From NCBI GenBank assembly GCA_029721515.1, contig CM056552.1, positions 17,772,001-17,836,000 of the forward strand: a stretch of 64,000 nucleotides of DNA. The letters run 5' to 3'. Numbering within the stretch: position 1 is the stretch's first letter; the number at the start of each line of letters is the position of its first letter. Positions 62,260 through 64,000 of the stretch are shown piece after piece. A program made the translations under genes and the position numbers. The notes below the pieces were generated by a model, which was not told the origin of the DNA, did no database searches, and saw only the letters and a program-made list of their open reading frames with translations. This stretch comes from Synanceia verrucosa (taxonomy: Eukaryota; Chordata; Actinopteri; Perciformes; Synanceiidae).

Positions 62260-62998
62260 ACACCAACCCATCTCTCCAAGTCCATCATCAAGTTCGCTGA
62301 TGACACCACCATGGTTGGGCTCATCTCAGGTGGAGATCAATCAAGCTACATAGATGAGGTTGAGACACTATCAGCGTGGTGTTCGGTGAACAACCTCACA
62401 CTGAACGCCACAAAAACAAAGGAAATCATCCTGGACTTCTGGAAACTCAGCACAGACCTGGCCCCACTTCTCATCAACAGGGAATGTGTTGAGAGAGTCC
62501 ACTCCTTCAAATTTCTGGGAGTCTACATCACCAGCAACCTCTCCTGGACTGTCAACACTACGGTGGTGGTGAAGAAGGCCCAGCAGCGACTCCACTTCCT
62601 GAGAGTGCTAAGGAGGCACAATCTAGATGCAAAGCTGCTGGTGACTTTCTACAGTGCCACCGTGGAGAGCATCCTGTGTACTGCATCACAGTGTGGTATG
62701 CTGGGTGCAAAGCAGCAGACAGGAGAGCTCTGCAGAGAGTGAGCAACACCGCCCAGAAGATCAGTGGCTGCTCTCTGCTCTCACTGGAGGACATAACCAG
62801 CTCTTGCTACCACAGCAGAGCTACCAACATTGTTCAAGACTCTTCTCACGCTGGTCACCACCTGTTTAACCTGCTGCCTTCTGGCAGGTGCTACATGTCT
62901 CAGAAAACCCGGACTAGTAGATTCAGAGACAGTTTCTTCCCCAGAGCCATTAATGCTCTGAACACACAACACCACCACACCACTGAATCTCTATAACA
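62260..62998 (+). pseudogene. Reverse transcriptase C-terminal fragment, frameshifted
   Basis: In the first frame, SKSIIKFADDTTMVGLISGG contains the catalytic FADD box (62293-62304). ETLSAWCSVNNLTLNATKTK, SFKFLGVYITSNLSW and KKAQQRLHFLRVLRRHNL follow, the usual order in Rex1/CR1/L2-type enzymes. Near 62676-62680 a one-base loss moves the frame. The second frame continues YCITVWYAGCKAADRRALQR, then HAGHHLFNLLPSGRCY and SRFRDSFFPRAINALN, ending at 62996. The residues before about 62240 in the open frame come from the MITE, not from the LINE. Confidence 0.85.
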
Positions 62999-64000
62999 CC
63001 ACTCTACCTCACCACTCATATGTACATCTGTGACATTTGATACACTAAATATGTATTAATGTATATTATATATTATATATATTACATTATATATGTATAT
63101 ATGCTACAATAAATGTATGTATTATCTTTATCTTATTATATTGTTATATGCATATAACGTGTGATGATGTTACTCTCCATCATAGCCATTTCTAGAAACT
63201 TGATGTAAAAAATGACCTGCTGTGACCCTCTAGGATAATCACAGGCTCATAAAAAAATTTAAAAAAAATGTCTGAGCTGAACTGAAATCATTGCTAGCCA
63301 ATTACAGAAAATGTGATTTTTGTAGAAATGCTCAATATGATTCTGTATGTTTTGGATACTGAATCACAGAATGGACTTTTCAATGATGTTCCTCAAGGTC
63401 TGAACATTTTTTTATCAATTCTCAAGAGGTAAATGCAGTTACATTTAGCACTAAATGTACGTAGCAGGTGGTGTCGACCTTCAACACTTTATGAGACATA
63501 ATAGAGCATGGGAATGGCCATTTTACGCTATTTTAATTATTTTTAATTTTGAATTATGAATATGGAAACTTGACATAGTGTTGAGCTGAGTCTCAAATTA
63601 ATGTTCAGGTTCACAGCTTCCAGATGATGTACACCACCTCTATATAGCATACACTGCTGATGAATCCATTACTCATTCAAGGTCTTTTTCAAGGACAAAT
63701 GCCCAAAAAATACTGGCTTTAGCTTCTATGATATCAATATTTGTTTATTGTCTTAGTTTAGTGTAAAGAGAATATTTCGGGGTTTTGTGTGACTGGAAAA
63801 GAAACAAGGTATCTCAATAAATAAACTATTTCTACAAATCAAACAGTAAATGAATTAATCAATAAAATATTCTTCAGATTACAGTAAATACTGATTTGGT
63901 GCAGCCCTAGTGGATATTGTGACTTGGCACTCGACTTTAAACATTTGGGTCACACAGACAGCCACTGCTGGGTACGACTGCACAACAAGTACTCAAATAT

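Larger units (their letters stand above)
61366..62998 (+). mobile_element. Decayed non-LTR retrotransposon (Rex1/CR1/L2-type), split by a MITE
   Basis: Two pieces of a reverse-transcriptase ORF (61366-61517 and 62231-62998) lie in the same order and strand on either side of a hAT-type MITE. The left piece has motif A FFIDFSSAFNTI (catalytic Asp codon 61393-61395) and motif B TQGRVLSPLLYS (61479-61514). The region between them has lost tens of codons and changed frame. The right piece carries the FADD box and the C-terminal part. An AT-rich tail follows to about 63130. The 5' end, including any endonuclease, is missing. Confidence 0.85.
28831..64000. other. Upstream non-coding region; no supported gene
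   Basis: Apart from the listed repeats I found no exon with recognisable protein similarity and flanking splice sites on either strand. Stretches with nothing assignable include 28840-31200, 32790-33940, 34890-39720, 40800-43480, 47410-48330, 49930-52020, 52350-53990, 55500-58690, 59140-61360 and 63130-64000. The region could be intergenic or hold 5' non-coding exons of the PMCA gene. Mammalian ATP2B2 is known to have such distant leader exons, but sequence alone cannot place them here. Confidence 0.6.

Noticed and set aside
1..64000. CRISPR arrays, bacterial operons or phage systems
   Set aside because: The spliced exons, microsatellites and eukaryotic transposons show a vertebrate nuclear sequence; no regularly spaced direct repeats were seen.

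Overview
The window looks like a stretch of a teleost fish nuclear genome. It has long AT-rich introns, many CA/GT microsatellites, and several transposon families typical of fish (Tc1/mariner, hAT, PIF/Harbinger, a tRNA-headed SINE-like repeat, a Rex1/CR1/L2-type LINE). The species cannot be fixed from the sequence.

Only one protein-coding gene is supported: the 5' part of a plasma-membrane Ca2+-ATPase, best matched to PMCA2 (atp2b2), on the minus strand. Three coding exons read right to left. Exon 1 (27785-27587) carries the start codon, exon 2 (5674-5474) carries TM1, and exon 3 (1014-757) carries TM2 and the start of the actuator domain. Their reading phases join exactly through split codons, giving residues 1-219 plus the first base of codon 220. 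The rest of the gene lies beyond the left edge. Intron 1 is about 21.9 kb, intron 2 about 4.5 kb, and intron 3 is cut by the window edge. A GC-richer block with CAG runs (about 28.14-28.83 kb) just upstream of the start codon may hold a 5' leader exon or promoter.

The remaining 35 kb (28.8-64 kb) shows no convincing protein-coding exon on either strand. It is either intergenic DNA or 5' non-coding introns of the same gene. It holds a nearly full-length Tc1/mariner copy broken by two nonsense codons (31.3-32.6 kb), several MITEs, and a decayed LINE at 61.4-63.0 kb that is itself split by a hAT-type MITE. A second, opposite-strand copy of that MITE lies in intron 1 at 6.2 kb.

The most informative structural observation is a dispersed repeat with a tRNA-like head and a GGATGGATGG tail, present six times. 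Four copies have visible 11-15 bp target-site duplications and one is 5'-truncated, which shows copying by target-primed reverse transcription. I found no novel gene system. The window reads as an ordinary vertebrate gene start embedded in transposon-rich non-coding DNA.
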